From: Stenotrophomonas lacuserhaii
Lineage (GTDB): Bacteria; Pseudomonadota; Gammaproteobacteria; Xanthomonadales; Xanthomonadaceae
Length of the DNA: 64,000 nt
Direction: 5' to 3'
NCBI RefSeq assembly: GCF_014836545.1
Contig: NZ_JACSQS010000017.1
Coordinates: 1 to 64,000, forward strand
In this document: one piece after another, positions 54,276 through 62,957 of the stretch
Layout of the letters: each line of letters begins with the position of its first letter
Position numbering within the stretch: the first letter of the stretch is position 1
The notes under the pieces: model-generated
Database searches by the model: none
Told to the model about the DNA's origin: nothing
What the model saw: only the letters and a program-made list of their open reading frames with translations
Made by a program: the position numbers and the translations under genes

Positions 54276-55838
54276 ATGAGCCATAACGCAGTCGCCCCCG
54301 CCGGCAAGGGATCCATGCCGCGCCAGATCCCGTACATCATCGGCAATGAGGCCTGCGAGCGCTTCAGTTTCTACGGCATGCGCAACATCCTGGTGCAGTT
54401 CCTGATCACCTCGCTGCTGCTGCAGGAGATCACCGCCGAAGGCCGTGCCGGTGAAGCCAAGGACATCATGCACAGCTTCATGATCGGCGTGTATTTCTTC
54501 CCGCTGCTCGGTGGCTGGCTGGCCGATAAGTTCTTCGGCAAGTACCACACCATCCTGTGGTTCAGCCTGATCTACTGTGTCGGCCACTTGTGCCTGGCGC
54601 TGTTCGAAGGCAGTCGCGGCGGCTTCTTCTTCGGCCTGGGGTTGATCGCACTGGGCGCCGGTGGCATCAAGCCGCTGGTTGCTTCGTTCATGGGCGACCA
54701 GTTCGACCAGGGCAACAAGCACCTGGCGAAACTGGTCTTCGATGCCTTCTACTGGATCATCAACTTCGGCTCGCTGTTCGCCTCGCTGCTGATTCCGCTG
54801 GTGCTGAAGAACTGGGGTCCGCAGTGGGCCTTCGGCATCCCCGGCATCCTGATGTTCATCGCGACCTTCGTGTTCTGGCTGGGGCGCAAGCGCTACGTGC
54901 TGACTCCGCTGCCACCGAAGGACCCGCATTCGTTCGCCAACGTGGTGCGCACTGCACTGACCGCGCGCGTCGAAGGCCGCGGCCGTCCTGGCCTGGCGCT
55001 GGCCGTTGCAGGGGTGGTGTTGGCGATCGCTTCGTTCGGGCTGGTCGGCACGCTGGGAATCGTGATCTGCCTGTGCCTGGCGCTGGTCTCGGTGCTGGCA
55101 GGCATCGGTGGCGGCACCTGGATGCAGCTGGACCGGGCCCGTGCGGTGCATCCGGCCGAGGCCGTCGAAGGCGTGCGCTCGGTGCTGCGCGTGCTGGTGA
55201 TCTTCGCGCTGACCACGCCGTTCTTCTCGCTGTTCGACCAGAAGGCCTCCACCTGGGTGCTGCAGGGCCAGCAGATGCAGATGCCCAGCTGGTTCACCGC
55301 CTCGCAGATGCAGGCCCTGAATCCGCTGCTGGTGATGATCCTGATTCCGTTCAACAACCTGGTGCTGTACCCGGCGCTGCGCCGTTTCGGCTTCGAACCC
55401 ACCGCGCTGCGCCGGATGACCGCCGGCATCGCCTTCAGCGGCCTGGCGTGGGTCGTGGTCGGCGGCATCCAGGTGGTGATGGATGGCGGCAACGCGATGT
55501 CGATCTTCTGGCAGATGCTGCCGTACGCGCTGCTGACCTTCGGCGAAGTGCTGGTGTCGGCGACCGGGCTTGAATTCGCCTACAGCCAGGCGCCGCAGGC
55601 GATGAAGGGGGTGGTGATGAGCTTCTGGAACCTGACCACCACCATCGGCAACCTGTGGGTGCTGCTGTCCAACGCTGCGGTGCGCAACGATACGGTGACC
55701 CACCAGATCGCCAGTACCGGGCTGAGCGAAGCGGCGTTCCTGATGTTCTTCTTCGCTGGCTTCGCGTTCGTCGCCGCACTGGCCTTTGGCTGGTATGCGC
55801 GCCGTTACCGCATGGTCGACAACTACCGCGCCGCCTGA
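54276..55838 (+). CDS. Proton-dependent oligopeptide transporter (POT/PTR family)
   Basis: A 520-residue MFS-type transporter with 12-14 helices taking up di- and tripeptides with protons. The POT motif NEACERFSFYGM (ExxERFxxYG) is near residue 25, with GGWLADKFFGKYHTI and the second signature FDAFYWIINFGSLFASLL. Unusual insert-rich loops in the xanthomonad subgroup fit. ATG 54276 chosen; GTG 54252 is an alternative. Confidence 0.93.
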   Translation: MSHNAVAPAGKGSMPRQIPYIIGNEACERFSFYGMRNILVQFLITSLLLQEITAEGRAGEAKDIMHSFMIGVYFFPLLGGWLADKFFGKYHTILWFSLIYCVGHLCLALFEGSRGGFFFGLGLIALGAGGIKPLVASFMGDQFDQGNKHLAKLVFDAFYWIINFGSLFASLLIPLVLKNWGPQWAFGIPGILMFIATFVFWLGRKRYVLTPLPPKDPHSFANVVRTALTARVEGRGRPGLALAVAGVVLAIASFGLVGTLGIVICLCLALVSVLAGIGGGTWMQLDRARAVHPAEAVEGVRSVLRVLVIFALTTPFFSLFDQKASTWVLQGQQMQMPSWFTASQMQALNPLLVMILIPFNNLVLYPALRRFGFEPTALRRMTAGIAFSGLAWVVVGGIQVVMDGGNAMSIFWQMLPYALLTFGEVLVSATGLEFAYSQAPQAMKGVVMSFWNLTTTIGNLWVLLSNAAVRNDTVTHQIASTGLSEAAFLMFFFAGFAFVAALAFGWYARRYRMVDNYRAA

Positions 55839-55845
55839 GCCTGAC

Positions 55846-56469
55846 ATGACGCCCGTAAACCTTCTGCTGATCGCCCTCACCGCCATCGTGTCCTACCTGG
55901 CGTTCAACAACCGCAAGCTGGCCGACCGGCTGATCCTGTGGCCACCGGCGGTGGATCGCCACCGCCAGTACGACCGGCTGGTGACCTACGGTTTCATCCA
56001 CGCCGACTGGCCGCACCTGATCTTCAACATGATCACGCTGTTCTTCTTCGGCGGCCAGATCGAAACGGTGATGGTGCAGCTGTCCGGCAGCTACCTGACC
56101 TATCCGGCCTTCTATCTGGGCGCGCTGGTGGTGTCCATCCTGCCCAGCTACATCAAGAACCAGAAGAATCCCAACTACCTCAGCCTGGGCGCGTCAGGGG
56201 CGGTGTCGGCGGTGCTGTTCGCCTTCATCCTGCTCAGCCCGTGGACGATCATCCTGGTGTTCTTCATCCCGGCGCCGGCCATCCTGTACGCGGTGTTCTA
56301 CGTGGGCTACAGCATCTGGATGGACAAGAAGGGCGGGGACCGCATCAACCACAGCGCGCATCTGGCCGGTGCGGCGTTCGGCGTGTTGTTCCTGCTGGCG
56401 ATGAACCCGGGCATCTTCAACCACTTCCTGCGCGAGCTGTCCAACCCGCGCTTCGGCCTGGGCGGCTGA
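55846..56469 (+). CDS. Rhomboid-family intramembrane serine protease
   Basis: A 207-residue, six-helix membrane protein. Catalytic Ser in GASG (LSLGASGAVSAVLFAFIL) and His in HSAHLAGAAFG are both present, with the supporting HxxxN motif (PHLIFNM), so an active rhomboid is predicted. It begins seven bases after the peptide transporter stop; ATG 55846 chosen over the upstream frame start inside that gene. Substrates unknown. Confidence 0.92.
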   Translation: MTPVNLLLIALTAIVSYLAFNNRKLADRLILWPPAVDRHRQYDRLVTYGFIHADWPHLIFNMITLFFFGGQIETVMVQLSGSYLTYPAFYLGALVVSILPSYIKNQKNPNYLSLGASGAVSAVLFAFILLSPWTIILVFFIPAPAILYAVFYVGYSIWMDKKGGDRINHSAHLAGAAFGVLFLLAMNPGIFNHFLRELSNPRFGLGG

Positions 56470-56494
56470 GGCGCGCGTAGCGACCGGCGGGCGG

Positions 56495-56680
56495 CTAGCG
56501 CGTCCGCGGGGTCCCGCTGTCCACGCCATAGGTATCCAGCAGGCGGGTGAAGACTTCCTCGCCGATCTGCTGGAACTGCGTCTGCTCGGTATGACCCTCC
56601 ACGGCAAGCTGCAGCAGGCCTTCCAGCAGGGCGTCATCGGTGGCGGCTGCATCGGCGGACGGAGCAGGGGGGTGTCGCAT
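56495..56680 (-). CDS. Small conserved-looking protein of unknown function (61 residues)
   Basis: A short open frame with a very strong ribosome binding site: AGGAGG five to six bases before the ATG at 56680. The protein is acidic and probably helical (DDALLEGLLQLAVEGHTEQTQFQQIGEEVFTRLLDTYGV). No family recognised. The start signal and helix-like pattern argue that it is real. Confidence 0.65.
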   Translation of the reverse strand: MRHPPAPSADAAATDDALLEGLLQLAVEGHTEQTQFQQIGEEVFTRLLDTYGVDSGTPRTR

Positions 56681-56879
56681 GGGAACCTCCTGGGAAAGGG
56701 GCGGGCGGACCCGGCAGGGCCTTCCAGTGCGCCCCGTCGACAGGGGTATCGGCCGCGGCTGGCCACGCTTTAGCGGTCGATGTGTCCGGCGCAGATAGCG
56801 CTTGCCCCTGTTCAGGCTTCACACGATCATGGCGGCAGGCTGCGCACCATCAGCAGTGCTGCCCCAGGAGATCGGTCCC

Positions 56880-57179
56880 ATGGCTTCGGTCACGCCCCCC
56901 GGATTGGCTTACGAGGTCACCCATGACGTGGCTGCGCACCGCTTCACCGCACGGGTGCAAGGTCATCTGGCGTTGCTGGATTACCAGCTCAAGCGGCGCC
57001 GCATGGTGATCACCCACACCGAGGTACCCGATGCGATCGGCGGGCGCGGCATCGCCGGGGAACTGACCCGCGTAGCGCTGCGCTGGGCACGCGACAACAG
57101 ATACAAAGTGGTTCCCGCGTGCGCTTACGCGGAGGCGTTCTTTGAACGTCACGAAGAATTCAATGACCTGTTGGCCTGA
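56880..57179 (+). CDS. Small GNAT-like N-acetyltransferase (COG2388 type)
   Basis: A 99-residue protein with the short GNAT pattern: FTARVQGHLALLDYQLKRRRMVITHTEVPDAIGGRGIAGELTRVALRWARDNRYKVVPACAYAEAFFERH. The GGRGIAGEL loop is the acetyl-CoA phosphate site. ATG 56880 has AGGAG nine bases ahead. Substrate of this small subgroup is unknown. Confidence 0.85.
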   Translation: MASVTPPGLAYEVTHDVAAHRFTARVQGHLALLDYQLKRRRMVITHTEVPDAIGGRGIAGELTRVALRWARDNRYKVVPACAYAEAFFERHEEFNDLLA

Positions 57180-57244
57180 TCGGCCGACGGGGTTCGTTCC
57201 AGAAAGGAAACCGATACATGTTGCTGCCAGTCCAGGGGAAATCG

Positions 57245-58108
57245 ATGAAGTCGTTGCGCCATAAACTGCCTGCCGCCGGGGTGCTGGGCGTGGCCATCGC
57301 GGCCATGCTGCTGGCCGGTTGTGGCCGCGAGGATGGCAACAGCGCTGGCCCCCAGCCTGCCGCCGCCGATACCGCCGGACAGCTGCCTGCGCCGGTGGCC
57401 GAAGCGCCCGCTGATGCACCGGTAGCGCTTGCCGATGTGATCGAGACCAGCCCGCAGGCGGTGGTCGGCATCAGTTATGCAGCCGGGCTGGACCAGTACC
57501 CAGGGCTGGCCAAGGCGCTGCAGGACTACGCTGCCGCTGCGCGTGGCGAGCTGCAGCAGGCCCTCGATGGGCTGGGCAACGACAAGCCGACGATGCCGTA
57601 CGAGTTGTCGCTGGCGTTTGAAAAGCAGCTGGAAACCCCGGAGCTGGTGGCGGTGCGCGCCGAGGGCAGCCGCTACACCGGCGGTGCCCATGGCGAGCCG
57701 CTGGTCGCCCGCTTCGTCTGGCTGCCCGGCCCGCAGCAGATGCTGACCGCCGACCACCTGGTACCGGACGCCAAGGGGTGGAAGGCGATCAGTGACTTCG
57801 TGGCCGACCAGCTGCGCGAGCGCGTAGCGACGCGCCTGAGCAGCGAGGACATGGAGCCGGGCGCGCTGCAGGAATCGCTGCGCAGCGCCTCGCGGATGAT
57901 CAACGAAGGCACCGGCGCCCGGCCGGACAACTTCCGCCAGTTCGAACCGATGACCGATGCCGCCGGCAAGGTGACCGGACTGCGGTTCGTGTTCCCCCCC
58001 TACCAGGTCGGTCCCTACTCCGAAGGCACGCAGACCGCCGAGGTGCCGGCGTCCGTGCTGGTGCCGCATGTGGCGCCGGAGTACGCCGGACTGTTCGCCC
58101 ACGGCTGA
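57245..58108 (+). CDS. Lipoprotein with RsiV-like DUF3298/DUF4163 domains
   Basis: A 287-residue lipoprotein (signal with lipobox LLAGC), Ala/Pro linker, then a domain with YELSLAFEKQLETPELVAVRAEGSRYTGGAHGEPLVARFVW and a C-terminal FVFPPYQVGPYSEGTQTAEVPASVL, typical of DUF3298 proteins related to the periplasmic part of anti-sigma factor RsiV. In RsiV this part binds lysozyme; here the function is unknown. ATG 57245 preferred (AGGGGA upstream); ATG 57218 possible. Confidence 0.85.
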   Translation: MKSLRHKLPAAGVLGVAIAAMLLAGCGREDGNSAGPQPAAADTAGQLPAPVAEAPADAPVALADVIETSPQAVVGISYAAGLDQYPGLAKALQDYAAAARGELQQALDGLGNDKPTMPYELSLAFEKQLETPELVAVRAEGSRYTGGAHGEPLVARFVWLPGPQQMLTADHLVPDAKGWKAISDFVADQLRERVATRLSSEDMEPGALQESLRSASRMINEGTGARPDNFRQFEPMTDAAGKVTGLRFVFPPYQVGPYSEGTQTAEVPASVLVPHVAPEYAGLFAHG

Positions 58109-58122
58109 GCAGGGAGGCGAGG

Positions 58123-59241
58123 GTGGACGCCGCGCTGCAGGTTCGGCTCACCGCGCTGATGCTTGAAGCCGGCGTCACCCTCGGCGGCGCGCGGCCCCAG
58201 GATATCCACGTCCATGACCCACGCTTCCACGCGCGGGTGCTGGCGGGCGGGTCGCTGGCGCTCGGCGAGAGTTACATGGATGGATGGTGGGATGCCAACC
58301 AGCTGGATTGCTTCCTGCTGCACCTGCTGCAGGCCCACCTGGACGAGCGCGTGCACAGTTGGCGTGAGCTGGCCGATGCGGTCCGCGCACGCCTGGTCAA
58401 CGTGCAGGCCGGGCAGCGCAGTTTCGAAGTCGGGCGCCGCCACTATGATCTCGGCAACGACCTGTACGCGGCCATGCTGGGACAGCGCCTGGTGTACAGC
58501 TGCGGGTACTGGCGTCAGGCCCAGGACCTGGATGCCGCACAGGAAGCCAAGCTGGACCTGGTCTGCCGCAAGCTGGCGCTGCGTCCCGGCCAGCGCGTGC
58601 TCGACATCGGCTGCGGTTGGGGGGAAGCGCTGAAGTTCGCCTGCGAACGCTACGGCGTCAGTGGCGTGGGCGTGACCATCTCCGAAGAACAGGCCGCCTA
58701 TGCGCGCGAGCGCTGCGCAGGATCGCCGGTGGAGATCCGGCTGCAGGATTACCGCGCGCTGGATGAGCGCTTCGATGCGGTGTTTTCCATCGGCATGTTC
58801 GAACACGTGGGCGAACGCAACTATCGCGCGTTCTTCGACGTGGCCCGGCGTTGCCTGGCGCCGGACGGCTTGCTGCTGCTGCATACCATCGGGCGAAATG
58901 TCAGCGGCCACCGCACCGATCCATGGATCGCCCGTTACATTTTCCCCAACTCGATGCTGCCTTCGGCGGCGCAGATCACGCGCGCGTTCGAGGGCCGCTT
59001 CGTGCTTGAAGACTGGCATGGCTTCGGCACTGACTACGACCTGACGCTGCAGGCATGGCGGCGCAATGTGGAAGCGGCCTGGCCGCGGCTGGATCGGCAG
59101 CGCAACGACGAGCGCTTCAAGCGCATGTGGCGCTTCTACCTGGCCGGTTCGATGGCCGCGTTCCGCTGCCGGCATGCCCAGTTGTGGCAACTGGTGCTGT
59201 CGCCGGAAGGCGTGCCGGGCGGGTACGTGGCGCCGCGTTGA
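58123..59241 (+). CDS. cfa: Cyclopropane-fatty-acyl-phospholipid synthase
   Basis: A 372-residue SAM enzyme adding a methylene bridge to unsaturated acyl chains of membrane lipids. Motifs: SYMDGWWDANQLDCFL, RHYDLGNDLYAAMLGQRLVYSCGYW, SAM motif VLDIGCGWGEALKFACERYGVSGVGVTIS, SIGMFEHVGERNYRAFF, and LHTIGRNVSGHRTDPWIARYIFPN. GTG 58123 follows AGGGAGG. The Cys in YSCGYW is the conserved one. Confidence 0.95.
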   Translation: MDAALQVRLTALMLEAGVTLGGARPQDIHVHDPRFHARVLAGGSLALGESYMDGWWDANQLDCFLLHLLQAHLDERVHSWRELADAVRARLVNVQAGQRSFEVGRRHYDLGNDLYAAMLGQRLVYSCGYWRQAQDLDAAQEAKLDLVCRKLALRPGQRVLDIGCGWGEALKFACERYGVSGVGVTISEEQAAYARERCAGSPVEIRLQDYRALDERFDAVFSIGMFEHVGERNYRAFFDVARRCLAPDGLLLLHTIGRNVSGHRTDPWIARYIFPNSMLPSAAQITRAFEGRFVLEDWHGFGTDYDLTLQAWRRNVEAAWPRLDRQRNDERFKRMWRFYLAGSMAAFRCRHAQLWQLVLSPEGVPGGYVAPR

Positions 59242-59260
59242 GGCCGCCGGCGGGATAAAA

Positions 59261-59286
59261 AAAACGCCCGGTTACCCGGGCGTTTT
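59261..59286. terminator. Bidirectional terminator between cfa and dcp
   Basis: AAAACGCCCGG / CCGGGCGTTTT stem with a TTAC loop, preceded by a run of A; works for both convergent genes. Confidence 0.92.
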
Positions 59287-59312
59287 CCATTCAACGTTGC
59301 TGCAGGCGCTGT

Positions 59313-61496
59313 TTATTTGCCGGCACCGGTCAGGCCACGCTTCTCCAGCAGCGGCTCGATCTGCGGCTCATGGCCGGCGAAGTCGCGGAACAGCTGCATC
59401 GCATCCACGCTGCCGCCGCGCGACAGCAGGGTCTTGCGGAAGTGGTCGCCGTTCTTGCGGCTCAGGCCGCCGTTCTCGTTGAACCACTTCTGGGTGTTGG
59501 CGTCGAGCACTTCGGACCAGATGTAGGCGTAGTAGCCGGCCGAGTAGCCGCCCATGATGTGGCTGAAGTACGGGGTCTTGTAACGCGGCGGCACCGGCGC
59601 GTAGAAGATGCCGTCCTTGGCCAGTGCGGCGGCTTCGAACTTCATCACCTCGGCGGCGGCCGGGACCTGGTCCGCGCTGATCTGGTGCCAGCGCTGGTCC
59701 AGCATCGCCGCACCCAGGTATTCGGTGGTGGCGAAGCCCTGGTTGAACTTGGCCGCGGCGACCACCTTGTCCAGCAGCGCCTGCGGCATCGCCGAACCAT
59801 TCTGGTAGTGCTTGGCGTAGTTCTTCAGGATGACCGGATTGTCAGCCCACATCTCATTGACCTGCGAGGGGAACTCGACGAAGTCGCGCGGCACCGAGGT
59901 GCCGGAGAAATACGGGTACTTCACGTTGGAGAACATGCCGTGCAGCGCATGACCGAACTCGTGGAAGGTGGTGGTCACTTCATCCCAGGTCAGCAGGGTC
60001 GGCTTGCCGGCCGGCGGCTTGGGGATGTTGAGGTGGTTGGCCACCACCGGCTTGAAGCCGGACAGTTCGGACTGCGAAACGTAGGAGTTCATCCATGCAC
60101 CGCCACGCTTGGATGCGCGTGCATACGGGTCGAAGATGAAGATCGCCAGCTGGCTGCCGTCGGCATCGAACACGTCGTACACGGTGACGTCTTCGTGGTA
60201 GACCGGCAGGTCGGTGCGCTGCTTGAAGGTCAGGCCGAATTCGAGTTCAGCGGCATGGAACACGCCGTCTTCCAGCACCGTCTTCATTTCGAAGTACGGC
60301 TTGAGCTGGGATTCGTCGAAGTTGTACTTGGCCTGGCGCACCTTCTCGCTGTAGAACGCCCAGTCCCAGGCTTCCAGCTTGAAGGTCGGCTTGCCGGCAG
60401 CCTTCTGTTCCTGGTCGATCATCGCCTGCAGGTCGGCGGCTTCGCGCTTGGCGTTGGCCACCGCGGCCGGGGCCAGCTGGCCCAGCATCGCGTTGACCGC
60501 TTCGGGGGTCTTGGCGGTCTGGTTGGTCAGGTTGTAGGCGGCGAAGTTGGGGAAGCCCATCAGCTTGGCCTTGTCGGCGCGCAGCTGCATGATGCGCGCC
60601 ACCAGCGCGGTGTTGTCGAACTCACCGCCGCGGCTGCCGCGGGTGGTGGACGCTTCGTAGATCTTCTGGCGCAGCGCACGGTTGGCCAGGTTGGTCAGCG
60701 GCGGCTGGCCGGTGGTGTTGAGCAGGGTGATCACGTACTTGCCGTCCAGGCCGCGTGCCTTGGCCGCTTCGGCGGCGGCGCTGATCTGCTCCTGCGACAG
60801 GCCGTCGAGTTCCTTGACGTCATCCACGGTGATCGCCGAGGCATTCACTTCGGACTGCACGTTCTGGCTGAATTTGGTCCCCAGGTTGGCCAGCTCGGCG
60901 TTCATTTCCTTGAGCTTGGTCTTGTCCGCCTCGGACAGCTTGGCGCCGGCGCGTACGTAGTTCTCGTAGTACTTCTCAACCAGGCGAACGCCTTCGGCGT
61001 CCAGGCCCAGCTTGGCGCGGTCGTCATACAGCGCCTGGATGCGGGCGAACAATTTGCCGTTCAGCGCGATCGCATCACCGTGGGCGGCAAAGCGCGCCGA
61101 ATAGTCGGCCTGCAGCTTCTTGCGGGTGTCATTGGTATCGGCACCGACCAGCGCGAAGAACACGGTGGTGGCGCGGTCCAGCGTTTCACCGCTCTTCTCC
61201 AGCGCGATCAGGGTGTTTTCGAAGGTCGGCTTGGCCTTGTTGTTGGCGATGGCCTCCACTTCCTTCAGCTGCTGGGCCATGCCGGCGTCGAAGGCCGGCG
61301 CGAAGTCGCTGTCGGTGATCTTGTCGAACTGCGGGTAGTGCAGCGGCAGCGGGCTGTCGGCGAAGAACGGGTTGGCCTGCTGCGCGGCGGTGCTGGCAGC
61401 CGGGGTGGCGGCGCCGGCGGAATAGGCGGGCAGGGCAAGGCCGAGGGTCATGGCCACGGCAAGGGCAAGGCGGGTGGTCAAGGCAAGGTACTCCAC
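59313..61496 (-). CDS. dcp: Periplasmic peptidyl-dipeptidase (M3 family, Dcp type)
   Basis: A 727-residue zinc metallopeptidase releasing C-terminal dipeptides. The HEFGHALH motif is near residue 510, with the third ligand region EFPSQVNEMW about 27 residues later. Unlike E. coli Dcp it has a clear signal peptide (TTRLALAVAMTLGLALPAYSAGA), so periplasmic or outer location is predicted. The GTG start 61496 is used; a TTG five codons in is possible, with GGAG ahead of it. Confidence 0.94.
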   Translation of the reverse strand: MEYLALTTRLALAVAMTLGLALPAYSAGAATPAASTAAQQANPFFADSPLPLHYPQFDKITDSDFAPAFDAGMAQQLKEVEAIANNKAKPTFENTLIALEKSGETLDRATTVFFALVGADTNDTRKKLQADYSARFAAHGDAIALNGKLFARIQALYDDRAKLGLDAEGVRLVEKYYENYVRAGAKLSEADKTKLKEMNAELANLGTKFSQNVQSEVNASAITVDDVKELDGLSQEQISAAAEAAKARGLDGKYVITLLNTTGQPPLTNLANRALRQKIYEASTTRGSRGGEFDNTALVARIMQLRADKAKLMGFPNFAAYNLTNQTAKTPEAVNAMLGQLAPAAVANAKREAADLQAMIDQEQKAAGKPTFKLEAWDWAFYSEKVRQAKYNFDESQLKPYFEMKTVLEDGVFHAAELEFGLTFKQRTDLPVYHEDVTVYDVFDADGSQLAIFIFDPYARASKRGGAWMNSYVSQSELSGFKPVVANHLNIPKPPAGKPTLLTWDEVTTTFHEFGHALHGMFSNVKYPYFSGTSVPRDFVEFPSQVNEMWADNPVILKNYAKHYQNGSAMPQALLDKVVAAAKFNQGFATTEYLGAAMLDQRWHQISADQVPAAAEVMKFEAAALAKDGIFYAPVPPRYKTPYFSHIMGGYSAGYYAYIWSEVLDANTQKWFNENGGLSRKNGDHFRKTLLSRGGSVDAMQLFRDFAGHEPQIEPLLEKRGLTGAGK

Positions 61497-61597
61497 GAAG
61501 ACAAGTCCCCGAGGGTAACCCGGCCCCGGACGGGTGGGCTTGTGTCGAAAGGCATGGGCGTTCAGGCTGCTGGCTTGTTCCCTGCAGCGGCCCGCCG

Positions 61598-62065
61598 ATG
61601 ACCAGCGCCTTTGATTTCGACATGACCACGCTGGAAGGCGAGCGCGTTCCGCTGTCGTGCCATCGCGGAAAGCGCCTGCTGCTGGTCAACGTGGCCAGCC
61701 GCTGCGGCTTCACCCCGCAGTACACGGGCCTGGAACAGCTATGGCAGGACTACCGTGAACACGGTCTGGTGGTGATCGGCTTTCCGTGCAACCAGTTCGG
61801 TGCGCAGGAGCCCGGCGATGCCGCCCAGATCCGTGCGTTCTGTTCGCTGGACTATCCGGTGAGCTTCCCGTTGTCGGCCAGGATCGAGGTCAACGGCCCG
61901 GCCGCCGACCCGTTGTGGCAGTGGTTGTCCACACAGAAGCGCGGCCTGTTGGGCAGCGCGCGCATCAAGTGGAATTTCACCAAATTCCTGATCGACCGCG
62001 ATGGCCAGGTGCAGTCCCGCTTTGCGCCCACCACCACCCCCGCACAGCTCCGCCGCCACCTGTGA
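61598..62065 (+). CDS. Glutathione peroxidase family protein (BtuE type)
   Basis: A 155-residue thiol peroxidase. Peroxidatic C36 in VNVASRCGFTPQY, GFPCNQFGAQEP, and the WNFTKFLIDRDG motif are all present. It reduces hydrogen or lipid peroxides with glutathione or thioredoxin. Confidence 0.94.
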   Translation: MTSAFDFDMTTLEGERVPLSCHRGKRLLLVNVASRCGFTPQYTGLEQLWQDYREHGLVVIGFPCNQFGAQEPGDAAQIRAFCSLDYPVSFPLSARIEVNGPAADPLWQWLSTQKRGLLGSARIKWNFTKFLIDRDGQVQSRFAPTTTPAQLRRHL

Positions 62066-62084
62066 GCCGGGCACGGGGCCCCGC

Positions 62085-62864
62085 TTATTTTTCGACGAAG
62101 GCGCGTTCGAAGACGTAATGGCCGGGGCTGCCGATGCGCGGGGAGACCTGGAAGCCCTTGGCGTCCAGCACCGTGCGCAGATCGGCCAGCATCTGCGGGC
62201 TGCCACAGATCATCGCGCGGTCGTTGGCCGGATCCAGTTCCGGCAGGCCCAGGGTGCGCTGCATCTCGCCGCTTTCCAGCAGCGAGGTCAGCCGGCCCTG
62301 GTTGGCGAACGGCTCGCGGGTGACCGCCGGGTAATACAGCAGCTTGTCGCCGATTATGTCGCCCAGGAACTCGTGCTCGCGCAGTCCGCGTTCGAAGTAA
62401 TCGCGGTAGGCCAGATCCTTTTCATAACGCACGCCGTGGGTGAGGATCACCTTGTCGAAGCGCTCGTAGGTTTCCGGATCCTTGATCACCGACAGCCACG
62501 GCGCCATGCCGGTGCCGGTGCCCAGCAGGTACAGGTTCCTGCCCGGGTGCAGGTCGCTGATCAGCAGCGTGCCGGTCGGCTTCTTGCCGACCAGTACCTT
62601 GTCGCCCGGCTTGATGTGCTGCAGGCGCGAAGTCAGCGGGCCGTCCTGCACCTTGATGCTGAAGAACTCCAGGTTCTCTTCCCAGTTCGCGCTGGCGATG
62701 GAATACGCGCGCAGCAGTGGCCGCGCTTCGGTTTCCAGGCCGATCATCACGAACTGGCCGTTCTCGAAGCGGAACCCGCTGTCACGGGTCAGGGTGAAAC
62801 TGAAGTAGGCATCGGTCCAGTGGCGGACCTCAAGCACCGTCTCGGCGCCGAAAGCAGCAGACAT
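62085..62864 (-). CDS. fpr: Ferredoxin/flavodoxin-NADP reductase
   Basis: A 259-residue FAD enzyme: FAD motif RAYSIAS near 53-59, NADP-binding GTGTGMAPWLSVIKDPETY, and C-terminal Y-V-F-E-R-A-F-V-E-K as in the subclass I Fpr of proteobacteria. It exchanges electrons between NADPH and ferredoxin or flavodoxin. A Fur-box-like palindrome lies 44 bases upstream. Confidence 0.95.
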   Translation of the reverse strand: MSAAFGAETVLEVRHWTDAYFSFTLTRDSGFRFENGQFVMIGLETEARPLLRAYSIASANWEENLEFFSIKVQDGPLTSRLQHIKPGDKVLVGKKPTGTLLISDLHPGRNLYLLGTGTGMAPWLSVIKDPETYERFDKVILTHGVRYEKDLAYRDYFERGLREHEFLGDIIGDKLLYYPAVTREPFANQGRLTSLLESGEMQRTLGLPELDPANDRAMICGSPQMLADLRTVLDAKGFQVSPRIGSPGHYVFERAFVEK

Positions 62865-62907
62865 GGGGGTAGCGTATCCAGGAAATCGTCCCGCACATTC
62901 TACCCCG

Positions 62908-62939
62908 AATGAGACAGGTTCTCATTGGCCGTAATGAGA
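62908..62939. promoter_or_regulatory. Fur-box-like palindrome upstream of fpr
   Basis: AATGAGA (62908-62914) and TCTCATT (62920-62926) form a perfect 19-base inverted repeat with a five-base centre, close to the Fur consensus form AATGAGAATNATTCTCATT; a third AATGAGA follows at 62933-62939. Placed where it could control fpr. Confidence 0.6.
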
Positions 62940-62957
62940 GGCGTTCATGACCATGGT

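Noticed and set aside
59370-61601. 743-codon plus-strand open frame opposite dcp
   Set aside because: Antisense shadow; the minus strand has the intact HEFGH metallopeptidase.
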